From Ruegeria sp. ANG-S4 (GTDB lineage: Bacteria > Pseudomonadota > Alphaproteobacteria > Rhodobacterales > Rhodobacteraceae), in contig NZ_JWLK01000005.1 of NCBI RefSeq assembly GCF_000814005.1, forward strand, positions 1-64,000: a stretch of 64,000 bases of DNA, in the 5' to 3' direction. The position numbers were made by a program, and so were the translations under genes. The notes under the pieces are model-generated. The model saw only the letters and a program-made list of their open reading frames with translations. It did no database searches and was not told where the DNA came from. Each line of letters opens with the position of its first letter. Position 1 is the first letter of the stretch. Of this stretch, positions 37,389 to 46,743 are shown piece by piece.

Positions 37389-37744
37389 GCGTCTTCTCCC
37401 GGCGCGTCCACGCTGTCGCTTGCGCTCATGTCGATATGGTCATCTTTCGCGGACAAATAGGCACTTAATGCAATCATCACGATCACAGCGGTCATGCCGA
37501 ATGAAATCACAATGGCTGTCAGCACCAGCGCCTGCGGCAGCGGGTCGGTATAGGGAACCTCCTCGTACTTGTTCAGAACGGCCGGGGCGTTCAGGGCCAA
37601 CCGACCTGTCGCGAACAGGAATACATTCACGGCATAAGTGATAAGAGACAGGCCAAGGATAACCGGGAAAGTGCGGCGGCGCAGGATCAGAAAAATCCCG
37701 GCGGCCGTAAGAACGCCCACGGCTGAGGCGACGAGGGCTTCCAT
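37385..37744 (-). CDS. Mrp/Pha antiporter subunit C
   Basis: 119 residues, three membrane helices, NuoK-like (AGIFLILRRRTFPVILGLSLITYAVNVFLF; PLPQALVLTAIVISFGMTAVIVMI, containing the typical DPLPQALVLTAIVI stretch of MnhC). Start shares one base with mrpAB. Confidence 0.92.
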   Translation of the reverse strand: MEALVASAVGVLTAAGIFLILRRRTFPVILGLSLITYAVNVFLFATGRLALNAPAVLNKYEEVPYTDPLPQALVLTAIVISFGMTAVIVMIALSAYLSAKDDHIDMSASDSVDAPGEDA

Positions 37745-40614
37745 CAGGCCTGCTCCTTTTCTTGTTCTTCTTCAGGTGGGGTATCCCGCAGAGGGTTGAT
37801 ATCCATCGGGAACTCCTGCGCCATGCCCGGTTGCCACGCAAACCGCGACAGGCTGTCCAGCGCCAGCATCACGGCACCCAGAACCGCCAGAAACACGCCC
37901 GTGTCGAACAACAAGGCGGTGGCCCACTCGAACTCCTCCAGGGGTGGCCAGTGGATGTATCCGAAATCGCTGGTCAGGAACGGACGCTCGTTGAACCACG
38001 CACCCAGTCCGGTCGCGGCAGCAATCAGGACGCCCCAACCAATGGTGCCGTGGTAATAGAACCGCTGCCGCTCAATCGCCCAGGTGTAACCGCTGGCCAT
38101 GTACTGCATCAGGAACGCAATCGCGACGATCAGGCCGGCTATGAAGCCACCGCCGGGCTGATTGTGGCCCCTGAAGAAGATATATGCGCCGACCATCAAT
38201 GCGATCGGCATCATGACTCGGGTGGCCACAACCATCATCAATGGGTGCGAGTCGCCTGATTGCGGCCAATGCGGCTTGCGGTTCAGCAGGTAGCCGCGCA
38301 CGTTCGAGCTCAGAACCGCTTCGGTCAATGCAAAGATGATAAGTGCCGCGATACCCAGAACGATGATCTCGCCGAAGGTATCAAAACCCCGGAAGTCCAC
38401 AAGGATCACGTTGACGACATTGGTGCCGCCGCCACCTTTGTACGAATTTGCCAGATGAAAATCGGAAATCGTCGGGAAGGCGAAGTCGCGCATCATCAAC
38501 GCATAGATCAGACCACCTGCGCCGATCCCTGCTACGACCGAGATCGCTGCATCCCGCCACCTGCGCGGCGCGGTGCTGTCCCATGGCGTTTCCGTCGGCA
38601 GAAAGTTAAGCGACAGCAGCAACAGGATCATCGTCACGACTTCGACCGAAATCTGTGTCAGCGCCAGGTCAGGTGCCGAAAGGTAGTTGAACGCCATCGA
38701 CACGATCAGACCCACGACCCCAATCAGCACCAGAGACAGCAGGCGGTTTCGGTGGAACCACATGATTGCGACGGTCGCCCCGACCAAACAGATCCAGCCT
38801 ATGATCGGGATGATTTGGGCAGGTAACGGCACGCGCGTGACGACGCCGATCGACCCGCTGGCATACGCGTAGTACCCAAGCCCCACGGTGAAGGCGACAA
38901 GAATGATCGCATAGCGACTGATAACGCCGTTGTGCAGTTCGTCGGTGATCCAACGGCTCAGTTGCGTAAGCGCATGAATGATCGCCTCGAATATGGTTTT
39001 TGCTTCTGGGCGGGGCAAAGCGTTCCATAGCTTTTCACCGTGTTTGTGAAGCGACAGCAGGAACAACCCGCCCAAAGTCGCCACGACCGACATGTAAAGC
39101 GCGGGCGTGAATCCGTGCCACAGCTTCAGCGAATAGTAGGGCAATTTTTCGCCCCCGATCACCGCGCTGGAGACGACGGCGACCAATGGCCCGACAATCG
39201 CCGCGGAATACAGGCCGATCAGAACGACAAGTACAACGAGAAACGCGGGGGCGAGCCAAAGCCCGACCGGCGGGTCGTGCGGTGTATGCGGGTAGTCGTC
39301 CCGCTGCGGGCCGAGAAATACATGGCTGATGAACCGGAACGAGTAAGCGGCAGAAAACAGCGCCGCCAACAGTGCCAGACCGGGTACCAGATAGTGAGAC
39401 TGCAGCCATGTTGTGTGGACGGTTTCCTCCAGCATCATCTCTTTCGACAGGAACCCGTTCAGCGGCGGCAAACCCGCCATCGAAAGCGCAGCGATCGTTC
39501 CGATGGTGAATGTAACGGGCATCAGATGGCGCAGACCGCCCAGCCGTTTGATATCCCGCGTCCCGGTCTCATGATCGACGATCCCGGCGGTCATGAACAA
39601 CGCGGCCTTGAACGTGGCGTGGTTGATGATGTGAAAAATTGCGGCCACGGCCGCGAACTTTGTGCCAAAGCCCAAAAGCATTGTCACCAGCCCCAGATGA
39701 GACACCGTTGAAAACGCCAACAAAGCCTTCAGGTCATCTTTGAACAGCGCAATCACCGCACCGATCAGCATTGTCACCAGACCGGTTGTCGCAACGATGT
39801 AAAACCAGGCATCTGTTCCGGCCAGCACAGGCCACATGCGGGCCATCAGGAACAGACCCGCCTTAACCATTGTGGCCGAGTGAAGGTAAGCCGACACCGG
39901 CGTCGGTGCCGCCATCGCGTGCGGCAACCAGAAATGAAACGGGAACTGCGCAGACTTGGTGAAGCAACCCAGAAGGATCAGGATCAGCGCAGGCAGGTAA
40001 TATGGCGAGGCCTGGATCAGGTCCTTGTTCCGCAAGATGACGCTCAGATCGTAAGAGCCGACGATATTGCCAAGGATCAGCATCCCCGCGATCATGGCCA
40101 AGCCGCCCGAACCGGTGACAGCCAACGCCATGCGCGCGCCCTGGCGACCCTCGGGCAGGTGCTTCCAATAGCCGATCAGCAAGAACGAGCTGAGTGACGT
40201 AAGCTCCCAGAAAATAAGCAAAAGCAGGATATTGTCAGATAAAACGATCCCGACCATCGCTCCTTGAAACAGAAGCAGGTAGGTATAGAATTGACCCATC
40301 GGATCTTCGCGTGACAGGTAGAAACGCGCATAAAGAATGATCAAAAGACCAATGGCCAAAATCAGCAATGCAAACAGAAAACCTAACCCGTCCAGCATGA
40401 AATTTGCGTTCAGGCCAAGCCCGGGTATCCAGTCAAACCGGGCAGTAACGACGTCGCCCCGCATCACGCTTGGGATGTGTATCAGCAGCCCCATCAAGGC
40501 CAAAAATGTGGTCAACCCTGCCGCCGACGCTGCTGCGTTCCGGCCTGCCCGTATCAGCAGGGCGGGAAAGACAGCTCCGAGAAAGGGAAGGGCCGCGATA
40601 AGGAATAGGGACAA
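37744..40614 (-). CDS. Mrp/Pha antiporter fused subunit A-B
   Basis: 956 residues from a TTG at 40614 (MSLFLIAALPFLGAVFPALL), which has GGAG eight bases upstream; another TTG at 40641 has no ribosome site. The N-terminal part is the NuoL-like proton channel (FWLPHAMAAPTPVSAYLHSATMVKAGLFLMAR). From about 780 there is a MrpB domain with RGHNQPGGGFIAGLIVAI, so this is the fused A-B type (pha class). Substrates may be Na+ or K+ and H+; in a marine organism Na+ export is likely. First gene of the six-gene operon AB-C-D-E-F-G, whose junctions are all overlapping or under eight bases. Confidence 0.92.
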   Translation of the reverse strand: MSLFLIAALPFLGAVFPALLIRAGRNAAASAAGLTTFLALMGLLIHIPSVMRGDVVTARFDWIPGLGLNANFMLDGLGFLFALLILAIGLLIILYARFYLSREDPMGQFYTYLLLFQGAMVGIVLSDNILLLLIFWELTSLSSFLLIGYWKHLPEGRQGARMALAVTGSGGLAMIAGMLILGNIVGSYDLSVILRNKDLIQASPYYLPALILILLGCFTKSAQFPFHFWLPHAMAAPTPVSAYLHSATMVKAGLFLMARMWPVLAGTDAWFYIVATTGLVTMLIGAVIALFKDDLKALLAFSTVSHLGLVTMLLGFGTKFAAVAAIFHIINHATFKAALFMTAGIVDHETGTRDIKRLGGLRHLMPVTFTIGTIAALSMAGLPPLNGFLSKEMMLEETVHTTWLQSHYLVPGLALLAALFSAAYSFRFISHVFLGPQRDDYPHTPHDPPVGLWLAPAFLVVLVVLIGLYSAAIVGPLVAVVSSAVIGGEKLPYYSLKLWHGFTPALYMSVVATLGGLFLLSLHKHGEKLWNALPRPEAKTIFEAIIHALTQLSRWITDELHNGVISRYAIILVAFTVGLGYYAYASGSIGVVTRVPLPAQIIPIIGWICLVGATVAIMWFHRNRLLSLVLIGVVGLIVSMAFNYLSAPDLALTQISVEVVTMILLLLSLNFLPTETPWDSTAPRRWRDAAISVVAGIGAGGLIYALMMRDFAFPTISDFHLANSYKGGGGTNVVNVILVDFRGFDTFGEIIVLGIAALIIFALTEAVLSSNVRGYLLNRKPHWPQSGDSHPLMMVVATRVMMPIALMVGAYIFFRGHNQPGGGFIAGLIVAIAFLMQYMASGYTWAIERQRFYYHGTIGWGVLIAAATGLGAWFNERPFLTSDFGYIHWPPLEEFEWATALLFDTGVFLAVLGAVMLALDSLSRFAWQPGMAQEFPMDINPLRDTPPEEEQEKEQA

Positions 40615-40837
40615 GTGCGATACTCCGGTCTGGGCGGTCAAGGACTTGTCAATTTTGTAAGCATAAATTTCCTGCTGTCCAGATATTGCAAGATTTTCAC
40701 ACTGTTCTAAGGCGATGTTGCCGCGTCAATTTGCCCATTTTCTGTTGACGGGAACTTGATCCCGATCCCGCAATTCCAGCGCGGAATTCTGACGCAGGGT
40801 GTGTTAGAAGGCCTTTGCATTAGCAGGAGTCAGAGAC

Positions 40838-41308
40838 TTGGCGCAGTTTGCAATTAAGTCACGACGCTCGGTTATCTTGGGCGCGGGCGCAGCGATCGCG
40901 GCTGGCTTTGCCATTCGTGAATACCGCCTTATCCCGCAGGACTACGCGGGCGGGCAGATCGACGTGGCGCAGGCGCATGAGCAGGCGGTGTCAGGCGACA
41001 TTCTGCTTGTAGACATCCGAACACCGAAAGAGTGGCAGACCACTGGCATCGGCGAAGGAGCCGTCCCGCTGGATATGCGGCGCGAGGATTTCGCGCAGGC
41101 CCTGTCGGATCTCGTGTCGGGTGATCGTGACCAGCCGATTGCGCTGATTTGTGCGCGCGGTGTCCGCTCGGCCCGGCTGAGTAATCGGTTGACCGAGGCG
41201 GGATTCGCGCAAATCATCGACGTGCCGGAAGGCATGTTGGGGTCGGCCGCAGGCCCGGGTTGGGTGCGCGCCGGTTTGCCGGTCCGAAATTACGAGGGAA
41301 ACGCATAA
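40838..41308 (+). CDS. Rhodanese-domain protein with Tat-like N-terminus
   Basis: 156 residues, probably starting with TTG at 40838 (AGGAG nine bases before). The N-terminus KSRRSVILGAGAAIAAGFAI has a twin-Arg followed by a hydrophobic segment, so it may be a Tat-exported or anchored protein. The rhodanese domain shows GDILLVDIRTPKEWQTTGIG and the active Cys loop ALICARGVRSARLS. It probably transfers sulfur or is a redox partner in the periplasm; not determined. Its stop shares one base with the esterase start. Confidence 0.82.
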   Translation: MAQFAIKSRRSVILGAGAAIAAGFAIREYRLIPQDYAGGQIDVAQAHEQAVSGDILLVDIRTPKEWQTTGIGEGAVPLDMRREDFAQALSDLVSGDRDQPIALICARGVRSARLSNRLTEAGFAQIIDVPEGMLGSAAGPGWVRAGLPVRNYEGNA

Positions 41309-42132
41309 TGACTTTGAAACCCTGGCTGGCAGCTTGCTTTGCCCTCACCGCAAATGCAGCTTTTGCTGCCTGCGGACCGCAAGAGGGGACCTGCGAAACG
41401 CCGATGGGCAGCTATCACATCGAATTGCCCGACGCCGAAAATCCCCCGCTTTTGGTGTTTTTGCATGGCTACGGCGGCAGCGGTTCCGGGACAATGAATA
41501 ACCGACGACTTGTCGATCCCATGCTTGAACGGGGGTATGCGGTCATGGCCCCCGAAGGGCTTGAAAGACCGGACAGGGGTGGCACCAAAAGCTGGAATTT
41601 CTACCCCGGTTTTGGCGAGCGTGATGAAACAGCTTTTTTGACCGAGGTTGTTCAAGATGCCGCGGACCGATTTGGAATAGACCCAGGCAGGGTCATGCTG
41701 GGCGGATTTTCAGCCGGGGCATTCATGGTCTACTATCTGGCATGTGATGCGCCAGATACCTTTTCGGCCTATGTGCCAGTGTCCGGTGGGTTCTGGCGTC
41801 CGCACCCGGAGGCGTGTGACGGCCCGATCCGAATGTTCCATACCCATGGCTGGACCGACAACGTTGTCCCGCTTGAGGGGCGGCTTCTTGGCGGTGGGCG
41901 TTACCAGCAGGGCGATATCTATGCGGGGCTGGAGATCTGGCGCGAGGCCAACGGCTGTGTCGATCACAAACCCGCAGGTTTCAGTACGACCGGTGATTTC
42001 ATGCGGCGCCGCTGGACCACCTGCGCCGATGGCAGCGCGCTGGAATTTGCGCTGTTTCCCGACGGACATACGGTGCCAGGCGGTTGGGCTGATATGATCG
42101 TCGACTGGTACGAGGGGTTGCCCGGCAGTTGA
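41308..42132 (+). CDS. Secreted LpqC-type esterase / poly(3-hydroxybutyrate) depolymerase-like
   Basis: 274 residues with a signal peptide (KPWLAACFALTANAAFA, cut before ACGP). Alpha/beta-hydrolase: oxyanion region LLVFLHGYGGSGSG, nucleophile elbow MLGGFSAGAFMVYYL, and late His in FPDGHTVPGGW. The family hydrolyses feruloyl or hydroxyalkanoate esters. Several Cys pairs fit a periplasmic location. Start at 41308 overlaps the rhodanese stop by a single base (TAATG); its stop touches the opgH stop with no gap. Confidence 0.85.
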   Translation: MTLKPWLAACFALTANAAFAACGPQEGTCETPMGSYHIELPDAENPPLLVFLHGYGGSGSGTMNNRRLVDPMLERGYAVMAPEGLERPDRGGTKSWNFYPGFGERDETAFLTEVVQDAADRFGIDPGRVMLGGFSAGAFMVYYLACDAPDTFSAYVPVSGGFWRPHPEACDGPIRMFHTHGWTDNVVPLEGRLLGGGRYQQGDIYAGLEIWREANGCVDHKPAGFSTTGDFMRRRWTTCADGSALEFALFPDGHTVPGGWADMIVDWYEGLPGS

Positions 42133-44004
42133 TCACTCTGCCGGCGTCATCGTTCCCTTGCCTTCAACCAGCCGCTTCAGCTCGTTCCGATAATAGCGCG
42201 CCGACCGCGTAATTGCCGGTTCCGCAAAATCCTCGCGCATTCCCACCATCCGTCGTGCAGTACCGGCAGAAACACCGCTGAGCGCGGACAAAGGAATGGC
42301 CAGAGCGAGGCTGATCGCAATGGGTGCCAGCCAAACGGAGACCAGCCCGGCAAGGATTCCAATTGTCAGGGCAAGCCCGCTAATGGTTTCCAGCGTGTGA
42401 CACCAGACGAGTGTACGTAACCCGTAGGTGCCGCCATCGCGCGCTTGTGGGGACCAGCCGGTCTGAATTCCAAAGGCCGTTCGGAACACGGCGATCATTT
42501 GTTGCACCATCAGGATCGGGGCGTAAAGGATCGACAAAATAACCTCGGCCAGAAACGAGGTCAAAAACCGGCGCCCACTGCCAAACTCGGAATATCGGAC
42601 ACCGCTGAGCGGCAAAGCCAGAACACCGAGAACCTTCGGGGCCAACAGCATCGCGTACATGACCAGAATGATCAGCACATGACGGGTTTCCGACATTTCC
42701 GGCCACTGCGGAAACATGGGGTTGTCCGGGCTGAAATAATGCAGAACCGACGCGTCCTTGCCCTGACCGATAAGGGCCCACATCACCAGCAAGGCAAACC
42801 AAAGCGGCGACATCAAATAGCCGACCGCCCCATGGAACATGTGAAACCGCGACACGGCCCGAAACCCGGACGACCCCAGCAGTTTCAGGTGCTGCAGATT
42901 GCCCTGGCACCACCGACGGTCGCGCAATGCGTGATCAATAAGCGTTGGTGGCGTTTCTTCATACGAGCCGCGAATGCGCGGCAGGAACCTAACGCCCCAT
43001 CCTGCGCGGCGCAAAAGCCCCGCTTCGACAAAATCGTGGCTCATGATCAGTTTGTCCTGACCATTGAACGAACGCAGCTTTGGCAGGCCGGCACAGTTGG
43101 CAAAGGCACCGGTTCGGATGATTGCGTTGTGGCCCCAATAATTGCCTTCTTGCCCGCACCAACGCGCCAATCCTTCGGCAAAGGCGATGCCATAGACGCC
43201 GTTGGCAAACTGCTGCATACGGGCAAACACCGATTGCGCACCGATCAATTGCGGATAGCTCTGGATCAGGCCAGCGCCCGGATCGCGTGCCAGCGAATCC
43301 GTCAGACGCAGAATGGCACGTCCTGTCATCAGGCTGTCGGCGTCCAGAACCAGCATCGCATCCCAATCCGCGCCCCAACGGCTGACCCAATCGGCGATAT
43401 TGCCCACTTTGCGGTCAGTGTTTTCCGCGCGGCGCCGATAAAACAACTCAAGACCGGGGGCGAGCGTGGTGCGCAATGCCTCGATACTGGCCTGTTCCTG
43501 TGCAGCGATTTCGGGATCGCGGGTATCTGACAGGATGAACATGGCATAGTGATGCTGGCCGCCGCGAGCACGCAGATCTTCCAGCATGGTGCGGGCATTG
43601 CCCAGCACGTTCCAGGGGACCTCATTGTAGACAGGCATCAGCAACGCAACGCGCAGGGGCTGGGCGCGGCTTTGACGTTTGGGCGGTTCCTGCCGTGACA
43701 ACGACACCATGCCCAGAAGAACGGTGCAGACCGTGAACGAAATCCAGAAGAAATTGAACGAGATCAGCGCCAGCAGTATGCCCTCGATCAGGTTTATACC
43801 TTCGGCACCAAACCAGTCGCTCATGACCCAAACAAGGCCCAGAGTCGCGGCCATTGCCGGGGAAAAGGCGAGTGCGCGCCAAAAGCCGGCAGATCGGCGC
43901 GCAGGGCCCGATGGCACCTGCGCATCGCGGAATCCGGCGCTGAAATCCTGCGCGGGCATCGCCAATGGCGCCTCTGGCGGCATGATATGCAGGTCGCGAC
44001 TCAT
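42133..44004 (-). CDS. opgH: Glucans biosynthesis glucosyltransferase H
   Basis: 623-residue inner-membrane glycosyltransferase family 2 protein that builds the beta-1,2-linked backbone of osmoregulated periplasmic glucans from UDP-glucose. Motifs: MPVYNEVPWNVLGNARTML, LVLDADSLMTGRA (DxD), and RDRRWCQGNLQHLKLL (QxxRW-like, here RRWCQGN). Membrane helices flank the catalytic part. I chose ATG 44004 because it overlaps the opgG/D stop by ATGA; a TTG at 44013 is an alternative. Confidence 0.93.
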   Translation of the reverse strand: MSRDLHIMPPEAPLAMPAQDFSAGFRDAQVPSGPARRSAGFWRALAFSPAMAATLGLVWVMSDWFGAEGINLIEGILLALISFNFFWISFTVCTVLLGMVSLSRQEPPKRQSRAQPLRVALLMPVYNEVPWNVLGNARTMLEDLRARGGQHHYAMFILSDTRDPEIAAQEQASIEALRTTLAPGLELFYRRRAENTDRKVGNIADWVSRWGADWDAMLVLDADSLMTGRAILRLTDSLARDPGAGLIQSYPQLIGAQSVFARMQQFANGVYGIAFAEGLARWCGQEGNYWGHNAIIRTGAFANCAGLPKLRSFNGQDKLIMSHDFVEAGLLRRAGWGVRFLPRIRGSYEETPPTLIDHALRDRRWCQGNLQHLKLLGSSGFRAVSRFHMFHGAVGYLMSPLWFALLVMWALIGQGKDASVLHYFSPDNPMFPQWPEMSETRHVLIILVMYAMLLAPKVLGVLALPLSGVRYSEFGSGRRFLTSFLAEVILSILYAPILMVQQMIAVFRTAFGIQTGWSPQARDGGTYGLRTLVWCHTLETISGLALTIGILAGLVSVWLAPIAISLALAIPLSALSGVSAGTARRMVGMREDFAEPAITRSARYYRNELKRLVEGKGTMTPAE

Positions 44005-45500
44005 GTGGTCCAACGATAAAGCCAGACTTCTGACGCGGGTTGCTTGCCAACCAGCAACTGTGCGCGCAGTTCGACGTGATCGCGGTCGCCGGGTTCAAAC
44101 GAAAACGCAAGCCTCACGCCGCCCGTATCAGGGTTGCGTTGCAACACACCATCGGATGTTTCGGCATGCGGTGAGTTGGCAAAGATTGTCACTGCGTCTA
44201 GGTCGTCGAACAGATCGCTGTCTTCAAAATCAATCACGGCCAAACGGCCTTCGCCAAACGTGTTCTCGCCCATTGCAGTGTTGATGACACGGGGCATCGG
44301 CGTGCGTTGGGGTTCTTCTCCCCAGATCAGGCGGTATGACAGATCAACCTGACTGCCCGCAGCATAGGCTTCGGCGGGACGCCAGTACGCGACGATGTTG
44401 TCATAGATTTCCTGATCGGCGGGAATTTCGACAAGCGTGACTGACCCTTTGCCCCAGTCCCCGTTCGGTTCTACCCAAAGGCTTGGGCGTTTGTGGTAAT
44501 TGGCCTCAAGGTCGGCATAGTCCGAAAACTCGCGTTTGCGCTGCATCAGACCAAAGCCTTGCGGGGCCGTGTCCACGAAGGATGAAATCTGCAACCGGGT
44601 CGGGTTGGCCAATGGCCGCCACAGGACCTCTCCTGCTCCATTTCGGACCAACAGCCCGTCGCTGTCGTGAACAGCAGGGCGGAAATCATCGAACCGGCTG
44701 TGATTGGTCTGATCGAACAGGAACATCGACGTCCCCGGTGCGATGCCGACATGGGGCAGGTCTTCGCGTGGGAACAGCGTGGCCTCGACATCCATCACAC
44801 AATCCGCGCCTGCGGTCACGTTGAAACGATAGGCGCCCGTCACGCTGGGGCTGTCCATGAGGGCGTGGACGACCATCGTGCGTTGCCCGGGTTCCGGGCG
44901 CTCGAGCCAAAAGCGGATGAATTCAGGAAATTCCTCGCCCTCCGGGTCACCGGTTTTCAAGGCCAGACCGCGCGCAGAGAGACCATATACCTCGTGCAGG
45001 CCGATGGCGCGGAAATAGCTGGCCCCTTGCCACACACAAAACTCGTCGGTTTTGCCGGGGCGATGCATCTCGGTGCGTAAACGCAACCCGGAGAAACCAA
45101 GCGTGTCGTCGATGGGCAGTTGCGGCACATCCTCGGACTTGTCGAACATGGCAAGATCGAATGCGACCGGTGTGGTCATGCCGTTTTCGACCGTGGACAC
45201 TTTGACCGTGCGCGGGAAATACAAGCCGGGTGTGAAAAAGTCGACGTTGAAGGGCGTCTCGGTCTCATACCACAAGGCGCGGTCCAGCCGGAACCGGATC
45301 GAACGGTACTGCTGGTAGGTCAGATCCTGCCACTCTTGCGGAACCATTTCGCGTTCTTCGTAAGGGCGGCTGGCCAGATCGCGGGCCAATTCGATCACGT
45401 CATTGCGATGAAACGGGGTGTCTCCGCCTGTCGCAAAGGCGGCTGGGGCAAGAGCCAGGGCCGTGGTAGAGGCCAAAAATGCGCGCCGTGTAAAGTTCAT
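44001..45500 (-). CDS. Periplasmic glucan biosynthesis protein (OpgG/OpgD family)
   Basis: 499 residues from the ATG at 45500. It begins NFTRRAFLASTTALALAPAAFA, a Tat-like signal with RRAFLAS, the feature of OpgD; the remainder (TPFHRNDVIELARDLASRPYEE, FDVFTPGLYFPRTVK-like region, GLHEVYGLSARGLALKTGDPEGEEFPEF) is common to OpgG and OpgD. It shapes or exports the glucan in the periplasm. An open frame extends about 95 codons further upstream, but that lies inside opgC and has no family similarity. Overlaps opgC and opgH by 4 bases each. Confidence 0.92.
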   Translation of the reverse strand: MNFTRRAFLASTTALALAPAAFATGGDTPFHRNDVIELARDLASRPYEEREMVPQEWQDLTYQQYRSIRFRLDRALWYETETPFNVDFFTPGLYFPRTVKVSTVENGMTTPVAFDLAMFDKSEDVPQLPIDDTLGFSGLRLRTEMHRPGKTDEFCVWQGASYFRAIGLHEVYGLSARGLALKTGDPEGEEFPEFIRFWLERPEPGQRTMVVHALMDSPSVTGAYRFNVTAGADCVMDVEATLFPREDLPHVGIAPGTSMFLFDQTNHSRFDDFRPAVHDSDGLLVRNGAGEVLWRPLANPTRLQISSFVDTAPQGFGLMQRKREFSDYADLEANYHKRPSLWVEPNGDWGKGSVTLVEIPADQEIYDNIVAYWRPAEAYAAGSQVDLSYRLIWGEEPQRTPMPRVINTAMGENTFGEGRLAVIDFEDSDLFDDLDAVTIFANSPHAETSDGVLQRNPDTGGVRLAFSFEPGDRDHVELRAQLLVGKQPASEVWLYRWTT

Positions 45501-46714
45501 TTCTTCGACTTCCAGGGTTGTGACTTGAACCACGCGGCCAGATAGGCCACGCCGATGATCATGGCAAAGCCAATCATGTTGGCGACGAAAACAGTGGCAA
45601 CATCCCGCCCACTCAGGTCCAGACCGACGCCGATAAGTCGCGCTGCTGCCATGGAAAACACGAACACCGCCAGCGATTGTTGGCCGACTTTGGTGATAAC
45701 GGTCAGCAGGAATTGCCAGACCTTTGCACCAATGCTCTGACCGGTCGCGATCAGGCGGTGGCCGTGTTCCCCGGCGACAACCCATCCCAAGTAGGCAAGT
45801 GACAGGAAGTGCAGGTAGCGGAACAGTCCAAAGTCGGTTTTGTCGCGAAACTCTTTTGTGATCGGCCAGACCTTGCGGATTTCATCAGCCAGATCGGGGG
45901 TGGCCGCGTTGATCCAGGTAAACACTTTCCACGAGCCAAAGGGCATCGAGAAAACGAGGAACAGCGCAGCCGCCCAGATCAGTGTCTTTGAAACCGGCGG
46001 CGCGGGGATCCAGCCGCGCATGAAGGCAAAACCGGTGAAGAACAGCAATTGCCAGCCAAAGGGGTTGAAGAACCATTGACGATCCGACCAAGGCTCGGCC
46101 GGCAGGGCCAGAACACCTGTCTGAGCGACCAGCCAGATCGCGACGGATGTCACGGCAACAGCCCAGAATCCGATCCGGTGAAGGCCCATGAACAGCGGCA
46201 TCATTGCCAAAACCACAAGGTACATCGGCAAGATATCGAAGTAGTTCGGCACGTATGTCAGCGTGAACAGACCGACGATTTGCGACGCTGGGTCATTGAA
46301 GAAATGTTGCAGGTTCAGGGACGAGATGTAAGTTTTTTCGAATAGCCCCGACTGGTCCAACGCCGCCATCGACATAGCCACAAAAAAGAACAGGCAGATA
46401 TGAGCCCAATAGACCTGCCAGATGCGAAAAGCCACGCGGGCCGTACCCATCCACCATCCCTTTCGGGCGAAAGCGCCGCCAAATGCGATGGCCGAGGCCA
46501 TGCCCGAACAAAAAACGAATATCTCGGTGGCGTCCGAAAAGCCAAAGCGCGCCGGAATCCATTTGGCCCAGGGATCGTTTGGAATATGGGCAATCAGGAT
46601 GATGAACATCGCGATACCGCGATAAAAGTCCAAACGCGGGTCGCGCGTGCGGGCAGGGGCGGCCGTCGAGGCCGCCACGGGCGCAAAATCAGAAGCGGGC
46701 GATAAAGTCGCCAT
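45497..46714 (-). CDS. opgC: Glucan succinyl/acyltransferase, OpgC family
   Basis: 405 residues with about ten membrane helices. DPRLDFYRGIAMFIILIAHIP is the OpgC/acyltransferase-3 entry, followed by EIFVFCSGMASAIAFGGAF and WWMGTARVAFRIWQVYWAH. In Rhodobacter sphaeroides OpgC is known to succinylate periplasmic glucans. AAGGA precedes the ATG. First of opgC-opgG/D-opgH; 29 bases after the TTC38-like gene. Confidence 0.88.
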   Translation of the reverse strand: MATLSPASDFAPVAASTAAPARTRDPRLDFYRGIAMFIILIAHIPNDPWAKWIPARFGFSDATEIFVFCSGMASAIAFGGAFARKGWWMGTARVAFRIWQVYWAHICLFFFVAMSMAALDQSGLFEKTYISSLNLQHFFNDPASQIVGLFTLTYVPNYFDILPMYLVVLAMMPLFMGLHRIGFWAVAVTSVAIWLVAQTGVLALPAEPWSDRQWFFNPFGWQLLFFTGFAFMRGWIPAPPVSKTLIWAAALFLVFSMPFGSWKVFTWINAATPDLADEIRKVWPITKEFRDKTDFGLFRYLHFLSLAYLGWVVAGEHGHRLIATGQSIGAKVWQFLLTVITKVGQQSLAVFVFSMAAARLIGVGLDLSGRDVATVFVANMIGFAMIIGVAYLAAWFKSQPWKSKK

Positions 46715-46743
46715 ACGTATTCTGTCCTTCTTTCGTCTTTTTG

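Noticed and set aside
40641..40837. mrpAB starting at the TTG at 40641
   Set aside because: No ribosome site precedes it, while the TTG at 40614 has GGAG at eight bases and gives a typical N-terminus.
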